Assembly (NCBI GenBank): GCA_937928765.1
Contig: CALFVX010000003.1
Location: forward strand, 62,001 to 126,000
DNA length: 64,000 nucleotides
From: an uncultured Endomicrobiia bacterium
GTDB lineage: Bacteria; Elusimicrobiota; Endomicrobiia; DTEH01
Reading direction: 5' to 3'
Below the pieces are notes generated by a model that saw only the letters and a program-made list of their open reading frames with translations, had not been told where the DNA came from and ran no database searches. The position numbers were made by a program, and so were the translations under genes. Shown here piece by piece: positions 50,568-60,450 of the stretch. The first letter of the stretch is position 1, and each line of letters begins with the position of its first letter.

Positions 50568-51847
50568 AAAAATTCCAACAGACGATTACTCAAAAAATTA
50601 TTGCCAAACATAGTGATAAAAAATATGTTGAAGAAGACGAGTTTGTTTTGTCAAAAGTAGATCTTGCACTAAGTAATGATGTAACAACACCACTTGCTAT
50701 AAAACAATTTTATAATATGTTTTTTAATATTTCTGAACCAAAATTGTTTGACAAAAATAAAGTTGTAATTGTAATGGACCATTTTACACCAAATAAAGAT
50801 ATACCTTCTGCACAACAAAATAAATTTACAACAGAGTTTGCAAAAAAGTTTAAAATAAAACATTTTTATTTTGGTGGATGTGTTGGTATTGAACACGCAT
50901 TACTTCCTGAAGAAGGGTTAATTAGCCCTGGAGATCTTATAATTGGTGCGGATTCCCATACCTGCACTTATGGTGCTTTAGGAGCATTTTCTACAGGAGT
51001 GGGATCTACAGATTTAGCTTCAGTTTGGTCAACAGGAAAAGTTTGGCTTAGAGTGCCAAAGGCGATAAAGATTGTTTATTATGGTAAGTTAAACAAAAAT
51101 GTTTTTGGTAAAGATTTGATTTTATCAACTATAGCAAAGATAGGTGTTGATGGTGCAAATTATAAAACTATAGAGTTAACTGGCGAAGTTATAAAAAAGC
51201 TTAGTATTTTTAGTAGGTTTGCTATGACAAATATGGCTATTGAATGTGGTGCGAAAAATGGTATCATAGAACCAGATGATATTACATATAAATACTTGTT
51301 AAGTATAAAATCTAGAAAGTTTAAAATAAATGAAGATTTAAAAAGTGATAAAGATGCGAAGTATCAAGAAGTTGTAGAAATAGATTGCACAAAAATTTTT
51401 CCCCAAGTTGCACTACCACATTTACCATCAAATAGTATAAATGTTAAAGATTTAAACAAAAAAATTTATATTGACCAGGTGGTGATAGGTTCTTGCACAA
51501 ACGGTTGGTATGAAGATTTATATCTTGCAGCAAAAGTGTTAAAAGATAAAAAAGTAAATCCTAATGTAAGATGTTTAATTTTTCCTGCAACACCAAAAAT
51601 ATATAAACAAGCATTAAAAAATGGACTCATAGAAATATTCTTAAATTCAGGTTGTGTTGTAAATCCACCAACTTGTGGTCCTTGTCTTGGAGGACATTTA
51701 GGTATTCTTGCTGAAGGTGAAAAAGCTGTTGCTACAACTAACAGAAATTTTATAGGTCGCATGGGTCATACTAAGAGTGAGGTGTATCTTGCTAATCCTG
51801 TTGTTGCGGCATATTCCGCAATAAGGGGCTATATCTCTGACAATTAG
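50564..51847 (+). CDS. leuC: 3-isopropylmalate dehydratase large subunit
   Basis: GADSHTCTYGALGAFSTGVGSTD, IGSCTNGWYEDL, VNPPTCGPCLGGHLGIL; ATGA overlap with leuA. Confidence 0.94.
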   Translation: MKKFQQTITQKIIAKHSDKKYVEEDEFVLSKVDLALSNDVTTPLAIKQFYNMFFNISEPKLFDKNKVVIVMDHFTPNKDIPSAQQNKFTTEFAKKFKIKHFYFGGCVGIEHALLPEEGLISPGDLIIGADSHTCTYGALGAFSTGVGSTDLASVWSTGKVWLRVPKAIKIVYYGKLNKNVFGKDLILSTIAKIGVDGANYKTIELTGEVIKKLSIFSRFAMTNMAIECGAKNGIIEPDDITYKYLLSIKSRKFKINEDLKSDKDAKYQEVVEIDCTKIFPQVALPHLPSNSINVKDLNKKIYIDQVVIGSCTNGWYEDLYLAAKVLKDKKVNPNVRCLIFPATPKIYKQALKNGLIEIFLNSGCVVNPPTCGPCLGGHLGILAEGEKAVATTNRNFIGRMGHTKSEVYLANPVVAAYSAIRGYISDN

Positions 51848-51849
51848 AT

Positions 51850-52578
51850 TTAAAAAGAATTATATAATCTGAGATATTTAACAAGAAGATCAAAATCTTT
51901 AGGAGGTTCAGCGGTAAAAGTTAAGATTTGGTTTTTTCTAAAATGATAAAATTCAATTTTATATGAATGCAAAGAGGTTCTTTCAATTATTGGTTTTTCT
52001 TTTTTATTTTTTTTAAACTTATAGTTTTTTTTAATTTCTGATAAAAAAAATTTATCTTTTCTGCTATATAGTTTATCTGCAACCAACGGATAGCCAATAG
52101 TAGAAAAATGAATCCTTATTTGATGTCTTCTTCCAGTTATAGGTTTTGCTTCTATAAAAGTGAAGTTTTTAAATCTTTCTAAAACTTTATATTCAGTAAT
52201 TGATGGTTTTCCTTCTTTGAAATCAATTCTTACTTTTTGTGGATTATTTGAATTTTCTTTAATTGGTAAATCAATTTTTCCTTCATCTAAGGGTACAACA
52301 CCGTGTGTTACTAAAAAATATGTTTTTTTAACCTCGCGGTTGAAAAACTGTTTTGTTAACTCTTTGTGTGCAAGTTCATTTTTAGCAAAAATTATAGCGC
52401 CAGAAGTTTCTTTATCTAATCTGTGAACTACAAAAATTTTTTTATATTTTAATTCTAATATCTGTTGCAAGTTTGGTATAAAGATGTTATATCTATCTGG
52501 TATAGTTAAAATATTTGGATTCTTATTAATAATTAAAAGATCGTTGTCTTCATAAATTATGCTAAAATATTCTTTCAT
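51850..52578 (-). CDS. RluA-family pseudouridine synthase
   Basis: VVHRLDKETSGAIIFAKNELAHKELTKQF, ITGRRHQIRIHFSTIGYPLVADKLY. Confidence 0.92.
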   Translation of the reverse strand: MKEYFSIIYEDNDLLIINKNPNILTIPDRYNIFIPNLQQILELKYKKIFVVHRLDKETSGAIIFAKNELAHKELTKQFFNREVKKTYFLVTHGVVPLDEGKIDLPIKENSNNPQKVRIDFKEGKPSITEYKVLERFKNFTFIEAKPITGRRHQIRIHFSTIGYPLVADKLYSRKDKFFLSEIKKNYKFKKNKKEKPIIERTSLHSYKIEFYHFRKNQILTFTAEPPKDFDLLVKYLRLYNSF

Positions 52579-52683
52579 AATAAAAATAATAAAAAATAAA
52601 AAATATAATTTTCAACTGCTGAAAATAATTATGTATTTTAAATTGTTGAAATTAATATTTATTTTTTATATAACATTAAAAAT

Positions 52684-53175
52684 ATGAAAATTAAAGGAAA
52701 AGTATATAAATGTCCTGATAATATCGACACAGATGTAATAATTCCAGCGAAATATTTAAATAACTCAGATCCTACTTTTCTTTCTTCTCATTGTTTAGAA
52801 CCTTTAGTTGAACAATTAAATAAAAAATTGACTTCACAACATATTATCGTTGCAGGAAAAAATTTTGGTTGTGGCTCTTCAAGAGAACATGCACCGTTAG
52901 CAATAAAATCTGCCGGGATAAGATGTATTGTTGCAGAAAGTTTTGCAAGGATATTTTTTAGAAATTCAATAAATATAGGTTTACCATTAGTAGAACTTAA
53001 AGACGCAACAAAACTTTTTGATTTTGAGGATGAAATAGAGATAGACCTTACAGATGGAGAAATAATAAATATTACTAAATCACAAAAATATAAAATTCAA
53101 CCATTTCCTGAATTTTTGAAAAAGATAGTTTCTGTTGGCGGACTTGTAGAATTTGTAAGACAGAGTTTGAAATAA
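52684..53175 (+). CDS. leuD: 3-isopropylmalate dehydratase small subunit
   Basis: [35 protein letters not shown]. Confidence 0.94.
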   Translation: MKIKGKVYKCPDNIDTDVIIPAKYLNNSDPTFLSSHCLEPLVEQLNKKLTSQHIIVAGKNFGCGSSREHAPLAIKSAGIRCIVAESFARIFFRNSINIGLPLVELKDATKLFDFEDEIEIDLTDGEIINITKSQKYKIQPFPEFLKKIVSVGGLVEFVRQSLK

Positions 53176-53313
53176 GCATAATAGATATTAGAAAGTAAAA
53201 AGTAAGAAAACAAAAGAGTAAAAAATATAGTATAAGTGTATTAATTAGCGAAAATAAAAAAAGAATTTATAAAAAAATTCAATAGAACTAACATAGGAGG
53301 ATTTAAGTTTTCT

Positions 53314-53913
53314 ATGAAAAATATAATAATAACATTTTTTTATATTTTATTTTTTAGCAGTATTGTATTATCAAAACAGGTTTATATAACTTCTGTAGAA
53401 AAAACTGGGCAAAATGAATATTCAATAACATTAAACGATTTAGTTATAATAAAAGATATAAAACTAAAGAAAACTAAAATTGGTCAACGAGAATTTAGTA
53501 GTCTGGAATTTCCCACTTATGTTTCAAAATCTGGCAAAACATATCCACAAGTTGTTATTTTATCAAGAGAATTAAATGAAAAAATTTTAAATTCTATAAA
53601 TTCAATGAAGTCAGAAGATATCTCACAGAAAGATAAAGAATTAAATTTTAAAATTGGCAAATATTCTCCTTATAGAAGATCAAAATCTAGTCTAAAAGTT
53701 TTTGCATCAATAATTTTTGCAGATGTAGTAGAAATAGAATGTAAAATTATGGAAGGAAAAAAAGGGCCATGGATAGCTTGGCCTTCAAGAAAAGATACCA
53801 ATTCTAATAAATGGATAAAACAGGTTTCTTTTAAATCGAAAGAATATAAGAAAAAAGTAGAATCAGAACTTTTAAATAGATATAAAACTTCAAAAGTAGA
53901 ATCAAACGAATAA
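53314..53913 (+). CDS. Exported protein with two SpoVG-like domains
   Basis: Signal peptide MKNIIITFFYILFFSSIVLS; SITLNDLVIIKDIKLKKT...LEFPTYVSKSGKTYPQVV and VFASIIFADVVEIECKIMEGKKGPWIAWPSRKD. Confidence 0.7.
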   Translation: MKNIIITFFYILFFSSIVLSKQVYITSVEKTGQNEYSITLNDLVIIKDIKLKKTKIGQREFSSLEFPTYVSKSGKTYPQVVILSRELNEKILNSINSMKSEDISQKDKELNFKIGKYSPYRRSKSSLKVFASIIFADVVEIECKIMEGKKGPWIAWPSRKDTNSNKWIKQVSFKSKEYKKKVESELLNRYKTSKVESNE

Positions 53914-53958
53914 TTAAAAAATAATTTTTCTATCCTAAAATATTCTTATCTTTTTTAT

Positions 53959-56900
53959 ATGAATGAGTATGAATTTATTCCATTTGATGAAAAATGTACA
54001 CCTTATTTGTCTTTTTATATCTTATATGAAAAATGTAGATTAAACAAAAATGTTGTGCTTGTTGTAGATGATAACGCAGATTTTTATAAAATTAAACATA
54101 CTTTTTTAGAGATACAAAAAATTGTTCCACAAATTGTAAATTTCCATCCTCAAAATAAAAATTTCTTTATATTCTTATCCGAAAACAAAATTTCCTATGA
54201 AAGTATTATAGATATAATAAACTTGTCAAATGATTTTAATAATAGAGAAAAGTTTTTTATAGCTATACAACAATCTTTAAAAGGTTTAAAAATTATTTCA
54301 AATTTAAAACCATATAATTTGCTAAATAACGAATATATTGATTTAAAATCTTTAATAGATACACTTATTAAATTTGGTTATACAAGGAAAGATTTTGTAG
54401 AATCTATTGGAGAATTTTCTTTAAGAGGAGAGATTTTAGATCTTTGGTTTAACGGATTTTTATACGATGAAAACAACAACTTTTTAAATAAAACAACAAC
54501 TGTAAGAATAATTTTAGATGATAACAAAATAAAAGATATACGCCAATTTGATGTGAGTTCACAACGAAGTTTTATATTACAGCAAAAAATTTCAGTTTTA
54601 AAAATTTATCCAGTAAATTTTCAAAACTTTGAATTATCATATAATATAGATATTTTTTTTTCTGAAAACAGTTTAATTATAAATTTTTTAAGTAATCAGA
54701 AAGATTTTTTAACTGATTTATTAAAAGCTTATCATAGAACAACAAAATATTTTGGTAATATAGATATCTGTAAAAAAGATTTTAAAAATTTTATTTTACA
54801 AAAATATAATATTTTTTTAGGATACGCACATAATTATGAGTATCAAAAATTAAAAGAAACATTTTCTGAATTTACAAATATTAATTATATAAAAACAGAG
54901 CTTACTGAAGGATTTTATAACTCAAAAGAAAAATTTTTATTCACTACATATTTTGAAATATTTACAAAATATGACTACTATCATCATTACAAAGAAAAAT
55001 CTTATCATGGCATAAGATTAGAAGGTATCTGGGATATAAAACCACAGGACTATGTTGTGCATGCAGATTTTGGTATTGCAAAATTTTTGGGCATACAAAA
55101 ACTTAACTTTAGTGATAAAAAAAACGAATTTTTAGTTTTAATTTTTCAAAACAACACAAAACTTTATGTTCCAATAAATGAATTTGATAAAGTTGAAAAA
55201 TATATTTCTCTAACGAACCGCCCACCTAAACTTTCTTGTTTAGATAACAGCTTATGGCAAAGAACAAAAAATAAAGTAAAAGAATCTTTAAAAGAGTTTA
55301 TAACACAGTTATATCAAATCTATACTCAAAGAAAAAATTTAAAAGGTATATCACATATTTCAGATGAAGAGCTTGAAAAAATGTTAGAGGAAAGTTTTGA
55401 ATATGAAGAAACAGATGATCAACTAAAAGCGATAGATGATGTTTTTAAAGACATGACTTCAAATTATCCTATGGACAGAATAATAGTTGGAGATGTTGGT
55501 TTTGGTAAGACAGAGGTTGCAATAAGAGCGGCTTTTAAATGTGTTCTTTCAGGAAGACAGGTGTTGTTGTTATGCCCTACAACAATTCTTGCTGAACAAC
55601 ATTACAGAAGTTTTTTTGACAGGTTAGAACCTTTTGGTGTAAAGATAGGAGTTATTACAAGGTTGCAGTCAAAAAGTTATATTGAGTCTACATTGAAAAA
55701 ATTAGAAGAAGGCAATATAGATATTATAATAGGCACACATATTTTGTTAAATGATAAAATCAAATTTTTTGATTTAGGATTAGTAATAATAGATGAAGAA
55801 CACAAATTTGGTGTAAAACAAAAAGAAAAAATAAGGTTAAAATACAGAGTTAATGATTTTAAGCAAAACATAGAAAATGTTTTACCTGATATATTGTCAT
55901 TAACTGCGACACCTATACCAAGAACTTTAGCATTTGGTCTTGAAGGTATAAAAGATATTTCTTTGATAGAAACACCGCCTGAAGGAAGAGTTCCTATAGA
56001 AACTTTTGTTTTACCTTATGATATAGAGAGAGTCATTTATGCTATAAATAGAGAATTGCTTCGTGATGGACAAGTTTATTATGTTTTTAATGATATAAGT
56101 TTGATACAAAATAAATTTAATCAGATAAAAAAATTTTTTCCAAATATAGAGATAGAATTTATTCACAGTAAACTTCCTGCAAAAAAAATTGAAGAGGTGA
56201 TGATGAGGTTTATGAACAAAGAAATAAAAGTTCTTCTAACAACTTCTATTATAGAATCAGGATTAGACATACCATCAGTTAATACTATTATAATAGAAAA
56301 TGCTGAGAGATTTGGTTTAGCACAACTTTATCAGTTAAGAGGTAGAGTAGGAAGAAGATCTATAAAGGCATATTGTTATTTTTTATATTCTAAAGATAAT
56401 ATGACTTCAAATGCTAAAAAACGTCTTTCGGCATTGATAGAATTTTCATTTTTGGGTAGCGGATATAAACTCGCATTGCGAGATTTAGAGATTCGTGGTG
56501 CAGGTGAAGTTTTGGGGACAAAACAACATGGATTTGTTAATGATATAGGTTTAAGTATGTATTCTAAAATAATGCAACAGCTAATTTCAGAAATAAAAAC
56601 TCAAGTAAGTTATCAAGAAATTTCTCCAAAGATAGAACTTGATATAGAAGCTTATATTCCAGATGAATATATATTAAGTTCAGATATAAAAGTTGTTTTT
56701 TATAGAAAACTTTTACAAGCAGAAAATATTGATACTATTGAAAGTATTAAAGATGAAATGGAGGATAGATTTGGTAAAATTTCAAAATACGAACAACTAA
56801 AAAATTTGTTTCTTTTATGTAAATTAAGGATTTATTTAAAAAAATATAAAATTATTAGATTATATGATAAAAGAGAAAAAAATATAAATTTGTTTTTTGA

Positions 56901-57051
56901 ATTTTTAGATACAAACTCAAAACAAAATTTGTTTTCTTTATGGAAAAATAATTTTTGTAATATAAATATTTATAAAGAAAAAGAAAATTTTTTAAAAGTT
57001 GAAATAGAAGACTTTAGTTTGGAAAAAATTCTTAGTATGTTTCAAATTTAA
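53959..57051 (+). CDS. mfd: Transcription-repair coupling factor
   Basis: DRIIVGDVGFGKTEVAIRAAFKC, DEEHKFGVKQKEKI, TATPIPRTL, RGRVGRRSIKAYCYF. Confidence 0.96.
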   Translation: MNEYEFIPFDEKCTPYLSFYILYEKCRLNKNVVLVVDDNADFYKIKHTFLEIQKIVPQIVNFHPQNKNFFIFLSENKISYESIIDIINLSNDFNNREKFFIAIQQSLKGLKIISNLKPYNLLNNEYIDLKSLIDTLIKFGYTRKDFVESIGEFSLRGEILDLWFNGFLYDENNNFLNKTTTVRIILDDNKIKDIRQFDVSSQRSFILQQKISVLKIYPVNFQNFELSYNIDIFFSENSLIINFLSNQKDFLTDLLKAYHRTTKYFGNIDICKKDFKNFILQKYNIFLGYAHNYEYQKLKETFSEFTNINYIKTELTEGFYNSKEKFLFTTYFEIFTKYDYYHHYKEKSYHGIRLEGIWDIKPQDYVVHADFGIAKFLGIQKLNFSDKKNEFLVLIFQNNTKLYVPINEFDKVEKYISLTNRPPKLSCLDNSLWQRTKNKVKESLKEFITQLYQIYTQRKNLKGISHISDEELEKMLEESFEYEETDDQLKAIDDVFKDMTSNYPMDRIIVGDVGFGKTEVAIRAAFKCVLSGRQVLLLCPTTILAEQHYRSFFDRLEPFGVKIGVITRLQSKSYIESTLKKLEEGNIDIIIGTHILLNDKIKFFDLGLVIIDEEHKFGVKQKEKIRLKYRVNDFKQNIENVLPDILSLTATPIPRTLAFGLEGIKDISLIETPPEGRVPIETFVLPYDIERVIYAINRELLRDGQVYYVFNDISLIQNKFNQIKKFFPNIEIEFIHSKLPAKKIEEVMMRFMNKEIKVLLTTSIIESGLDIPSVNTIIIENAERFGLAQLYQLRGRVGRRSIKAYCYFLYSKDNMTSNAKKRLSALIEFSFLGSGYKLALRDLEIRGAGEVLGTKQHGFVNDIGLSMYSKIMQQLISEIKTQVSYQEISPKIELDIEAYIPDEYILSSDIKVVFYRKLLQAENIDTIESIKDEMEDRFGKISKYEQLKNLFLLCKLRIYLKKYKIIRLYDKREKNINLFFEFLDTNSKQNLFSLWKNNFCNINIYKEKENFLKVEIEDFSLEKILSMFQI

Positions 57052-57740
57052 AGATATCTATAATAAGTTCTTATTTTTTTTCTTTTTCTACTTTTTAATG
57101 CAAAAATTAATCCGGCAATAAACCCTCCTATATGTGCCCAATAAGCTACACCACCAACTTCTTTACCTATAGCAGATTGTATTACTAAGCTAGTAGTACC
57201 ACTGAAAAATTGAAATATAAACCAGAAACCTAAAAATAAAACTGCTGGTAATACTACTATATCAAGCAAGAAACCAAAAGGTATTAAAGTAATAACTCCT
57301 GCTGAAGGATATAAGACAAAATATGCACCTAATATACCAGAGATTGCTCCTGAAGCGCCTATCATAGGTATTGTGCTTAATGGATTAATAATCATCTGCA
57401 AAACCGAGCCAAAAATACCACATAAAATATAAATAAAAAAATACCTTATATGGCCAAATCTATCTTCTACATTATCACCGAAAATATATAAAAACCACAT
57501 ATTACCTAAAAAATGTGCAAAATTTCCGTGTAAAAACATGCATGTAAAAATTGTATAATAATAAGATGAAAAATTAAACAAAAATCTTTGTGGAACAAAA
57601 CCAAATTGTTGGACAAAAAGAATTCTTTCTTTTGAAGATAATATAGATTGATATAAGAAAATAAAGCTGTTGGTTATTATAAATAAATAATTAACCCAAG
57701 GTTTTTTATATGAAGGTATATTGTCCTTTATAGGTAACAT
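57048..57740 (-). CDS. Rhomboid family intramembrane serine protease
   Basis: FTCMFLHGNFAHFLGNMWFLYIFGDNVEDRFG, IGASGAISGILGAYFVLYP, AHIGGFIAGL. Confidence 0.93.
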   Translation of the reverse strand: MLPIKDNIPSYKKPWVNYLFIITNSFIFLYQSILSSKERILFVQQFGFVPQRFLFNFSSYYYTIFTCMFLHGNFAHFLGNMWFLYIFGDNVEDRFGHIRYFFIYILCGIFGSVLQMIINPLSTIPMIGASGAISGILGAYFVLYPSAGVITLIPFGFLLDIVVLPAVLFLGFWFIFQFFSGTTSLVIQSAIGKEVGGVAYWAHIGGFIAGLIFALKSRKRKKIRTYYRYL

Positions 57741-57757
57741 AATAAAAATTATACTTT

Positions 57758-58075
57758 TTATTTAATAAAATTTAAATATTGGGAAAGAAAAATTTTTGTT
57801 TCATAAAGTAAGTTTATAAAGTTTATTCCTATTTCATAATATCCATTATTCTTAACACACCTTACTGTTTTTGCAATTAAATTTATAGTGTGGTTAGGTA
57901 AATAAAGTTCTATTTCTATAAAAGTATCGGTAGGAATCTTTTGTTTTGAAACAAATTGTAGTCCTTTATAGCAGAAATATCTTTTGTTTTTGTAACGACA
58001 TATTTAATATCTTCTAAAGACAATTTTCTGTATGAAAATGAAATTTCTTTGTTTACTCTTATGAATTCTCTTTTT
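57758..58075 (-). pseudogene. PilZ domain remnant, frameshifted
   Basis: KREFIRVNKEISFSYRKLSLEDIKYVVTKTKDISAI then shifted frame GLQFVSKQKIPTDTFIEIELYLPNHTINLIAKTVRCVKNNGYYEIGINFINLLYETKIFLSQYLNFIK; break near 57965-57975. Confidence 0.75.
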
Positions 58076-59283
58076 TAAATTTGATAAAGTTTTTTAGAAA
58101 TGAGTAATTCAACAATTTTTTTATCTATTTTTCCTTTATCCGCTATTCCTTTAAGAATTTCTATAGATTTTTCTAATCTAAAAGGTGGTTTGTAAGGACG
58201 ATCATATGTTATTAAAGCATCAAAGATGTATGCTATACAGAGTATTCTTGATAGAAGATTAATTTGTTTATCTTTTAACCTATTAGGATAACCACTTCCA
58301 TCTAAAAATTCATGATGTGTTTTTGCAACAAAGATTACATCTTTATATTCTTTAGGAAAATATATTTGGTATAGAATTTCTTAAGTTATTTGTACATGTT
58401 TTTTCATAATTTCATATTCTTCTTCTGTAAATTTAGTATTTTTTAAAAGTATTTTGTCAGGGATTCCTATTTTACCTATATCGTGTAAAATAGATGCATA
58501 TTTTAATATTTCCATCTCTTTCTCAGTGAGATTTAATTGTTTTGCAATACTTAAAGCATATTTCATAACTCTTAAAGAATGACCTTTAGTAGCAGGATCT
58601 CGTGCATCAACTGCAGCTGCAAATGCTGTAGTTAAACTTTCAAATAATAATTTTGTTTCCTCATAAAGCTGAAAATTGTTTAATATTATCCCCAGTTCTT
58701 TACAAAAAAGCTGTAAAATATTTTTGTCGTTTTTTGAAAAACTTTTTTTATTTTTTTTATTAAGTACTTCAATAGAACCTATTAAATTGTTTTGTGGATC
58801 ATTTATTGGTAAAGCAAGAATAGTTTTTGTTTTAAATCCAATTTTTTGGTCAAACAAAGCAACAAATCTATTGTCTTTATATGCATCATATTTAATATTT
58901 ATAAGTTTTTTTGTTTTTATAACATATCCAGCGATACATTCTTCTGTTTTAAAATAGAATTTTTTCTGTGTATTATCAACATCGGTAGATGTCCATAAAA
59001 TATTTGCCTCAGAATTATAGGTATAAACAATTGTTTTTTCAGCATCAAGAAGTTTAGAAACAGAGTTGATAACGAATTCTAATAATTTATAGTTTTTGAA
59101 ATTATTTTATAAACTTCTTTATATTTTAAAAGAAAAAGAGTTTTGTTCAGGTAGTATAAATATAATACTAGTAAGAAAGTTGAAGATATAATGGAGATAA
59201 AAAAAATTTCTACTTAAGAGGAACAATGTGATTGAATTAATGATTATTATTAAAACAACGTGAATTGTAATTCTAAACAACAT
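58075..59283 (-). pseudogene. Membrane GAF/HD-GYP protein, broken by in-frame TAA (58381-58383) and a frameshift near the A8 tract (59199-59206)
   Basis: HSLRVMKYALSIAKQLNL, ILHDIGKIGIPDKIL, MKKHVQIT*EILYQIYFPKEYKDVIFVAKTHHEFLDGSGYPNRLKDKQINLLSRIL...FDALITYDRPYKPPF; GAF frame open upstream of 58857. Confidence 0.85.
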
Positions 59284-59403
59284 TTTATAAATTCTCTTTT
59301 TAAAAATTTTTAATATTATAAATATACACAAAATTTAATTTTGTCAACACAATTAAAAAATATTGAATTGAAATATAAAATTTTATATTTATTAACTAAT
59401 AAT

Positions 59404-59476
59404 GGGGCCGTAGCTCAATTGGGAGAGCGTCTCCTTGGCGTGGAGAAGGTTGCCGGTTCAAGCCCGGTCGGCTCCA
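59404..59476 (+). tRNA. tRNA-Ala (anticodon GGC)
   Basis: Cloverleaf GGGGCCG...CGGCTCC A; anticodon stem TCTCC/GGAGA with loop TTGGCGT; TTCAAGC T-loop; third acceptor pair is G-U; CCA not encoded. Confidence 0.95.
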
Positions 59477-59496
59477 GATATAAATTTTTTAATTTT

Positions 59497-60450
59497 TTAT
59501 TTTGAGGAAAATTTTAAATTACGAATAGTTAAAGTAATAGAATATATAAACCCTAATTCTTCTTTTATACTTGTTCCATATACAATTTCTAAATTACTTT
59601 TTTTAATTTCTACCCCCATAGAAAAACCAGAAAGATTTTTTATTGTATTATCATATACTTTGTATCCTATTAAAGGTGAAATTTTTACTGTAGATAATTT
59701 TATACTTCTATACTCAATTCCAATACTAGGAATTATATTTTTGTTATATTGTTTGCTAAAATCTAAAGATATTAATAACTTCTCATCAAATGTTTTATAG
59801 CTAACTCCTAATCTGAATTCTATTGGTAATTCTTGATATTTTTTGATATATTTTATTGATGGACCTAAATTTTTTATTGTAAATCCAAAAGATTCTTTTT
59901 TTGATAAATTATAAATAATTCCGATGTCTAATGCGTAAGTATATGCAGTGTGTTCATCAATTTTACTATATATAAATTTTATAGTATCACCGATCAAAAA
60001 TTTTTCAAGTTTGTTTGCAAAACTTACTCCTAAAACTAAATCAAATGGTGAATAGTTGCCACTATATACTGGAGATTCAATAGGATTAGAAAAATCTATT
60101 GCTGATTTCTCAATTGTTCCAAAAGAAAGATATCCTATAGAAATTCCTAACATTGAGTTTTTAGTTATATTATGTGAATAAGCCAAATAGTTATAATATA
60201 TACCCTCCCACCAAGAAGTATAAGTAAATGATATTTGTTTTTCAAAACTTTTACATAATCCAGCTGGATTCCAATAAGTAGCATATACATCGTCAACAAC
60301 ACTTGTATAAGCTCCACCAAGAGCAATTGCTTTTGTTCCTACAGGAATTTTTAAAAATTCTAAAGAATTTTCTTGTGAGAAATTATTTGTTGATAGTGAC
60401 AAAATTATTAATAAACAAAACAAATATTTTAATAAAATTATTTTTTTCAT
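59497..60450 (-). CDS. PorV/PorQ-like (UPF0164-type) outer-membrane beta-barrel protein
   Basis: LEFLKIPVGTKAIALGGAYTSVVDDVYATYWNPAGLCKSFEKQISFTYTSWWEGIYYNYLAYSH. Confidence 0.85.
   Translation of the reverse strand: MKKIILLKYLFCLLIILSLSTNNFSQENSLEFLKIPVGTKAIALGGAYTSVVDDVYATYWNPAGLCKSFEKQISFTYTSWWEGIYYNYLAYSHNITKNSMLGISIGYLSFGTIEKSAIDFSNPIESPVYSGNYSPFDLVLGVSFANKLEKFLIGDTIKFIYSKIDEHTAYTYALDIGIIYNLSKKESFGFTIKNLGPSIKYIKKYQELPIEFRLGVSYKTFDEKLLISLDFSKQYNKNIIPSIGIEYRSIKLSTVKISPLIGYKVYDNTIKNLSGFSMGVEIKKSNLEIVYGTSIKEELGFIYSITLTIRNLKFSSK

Noticed and set aside
59119-59331. Independent 70 aa membrane ORF
   Set aside because: Better explained as the frameshifted N-terminal TM region of the GAF-HD-GYP locus.
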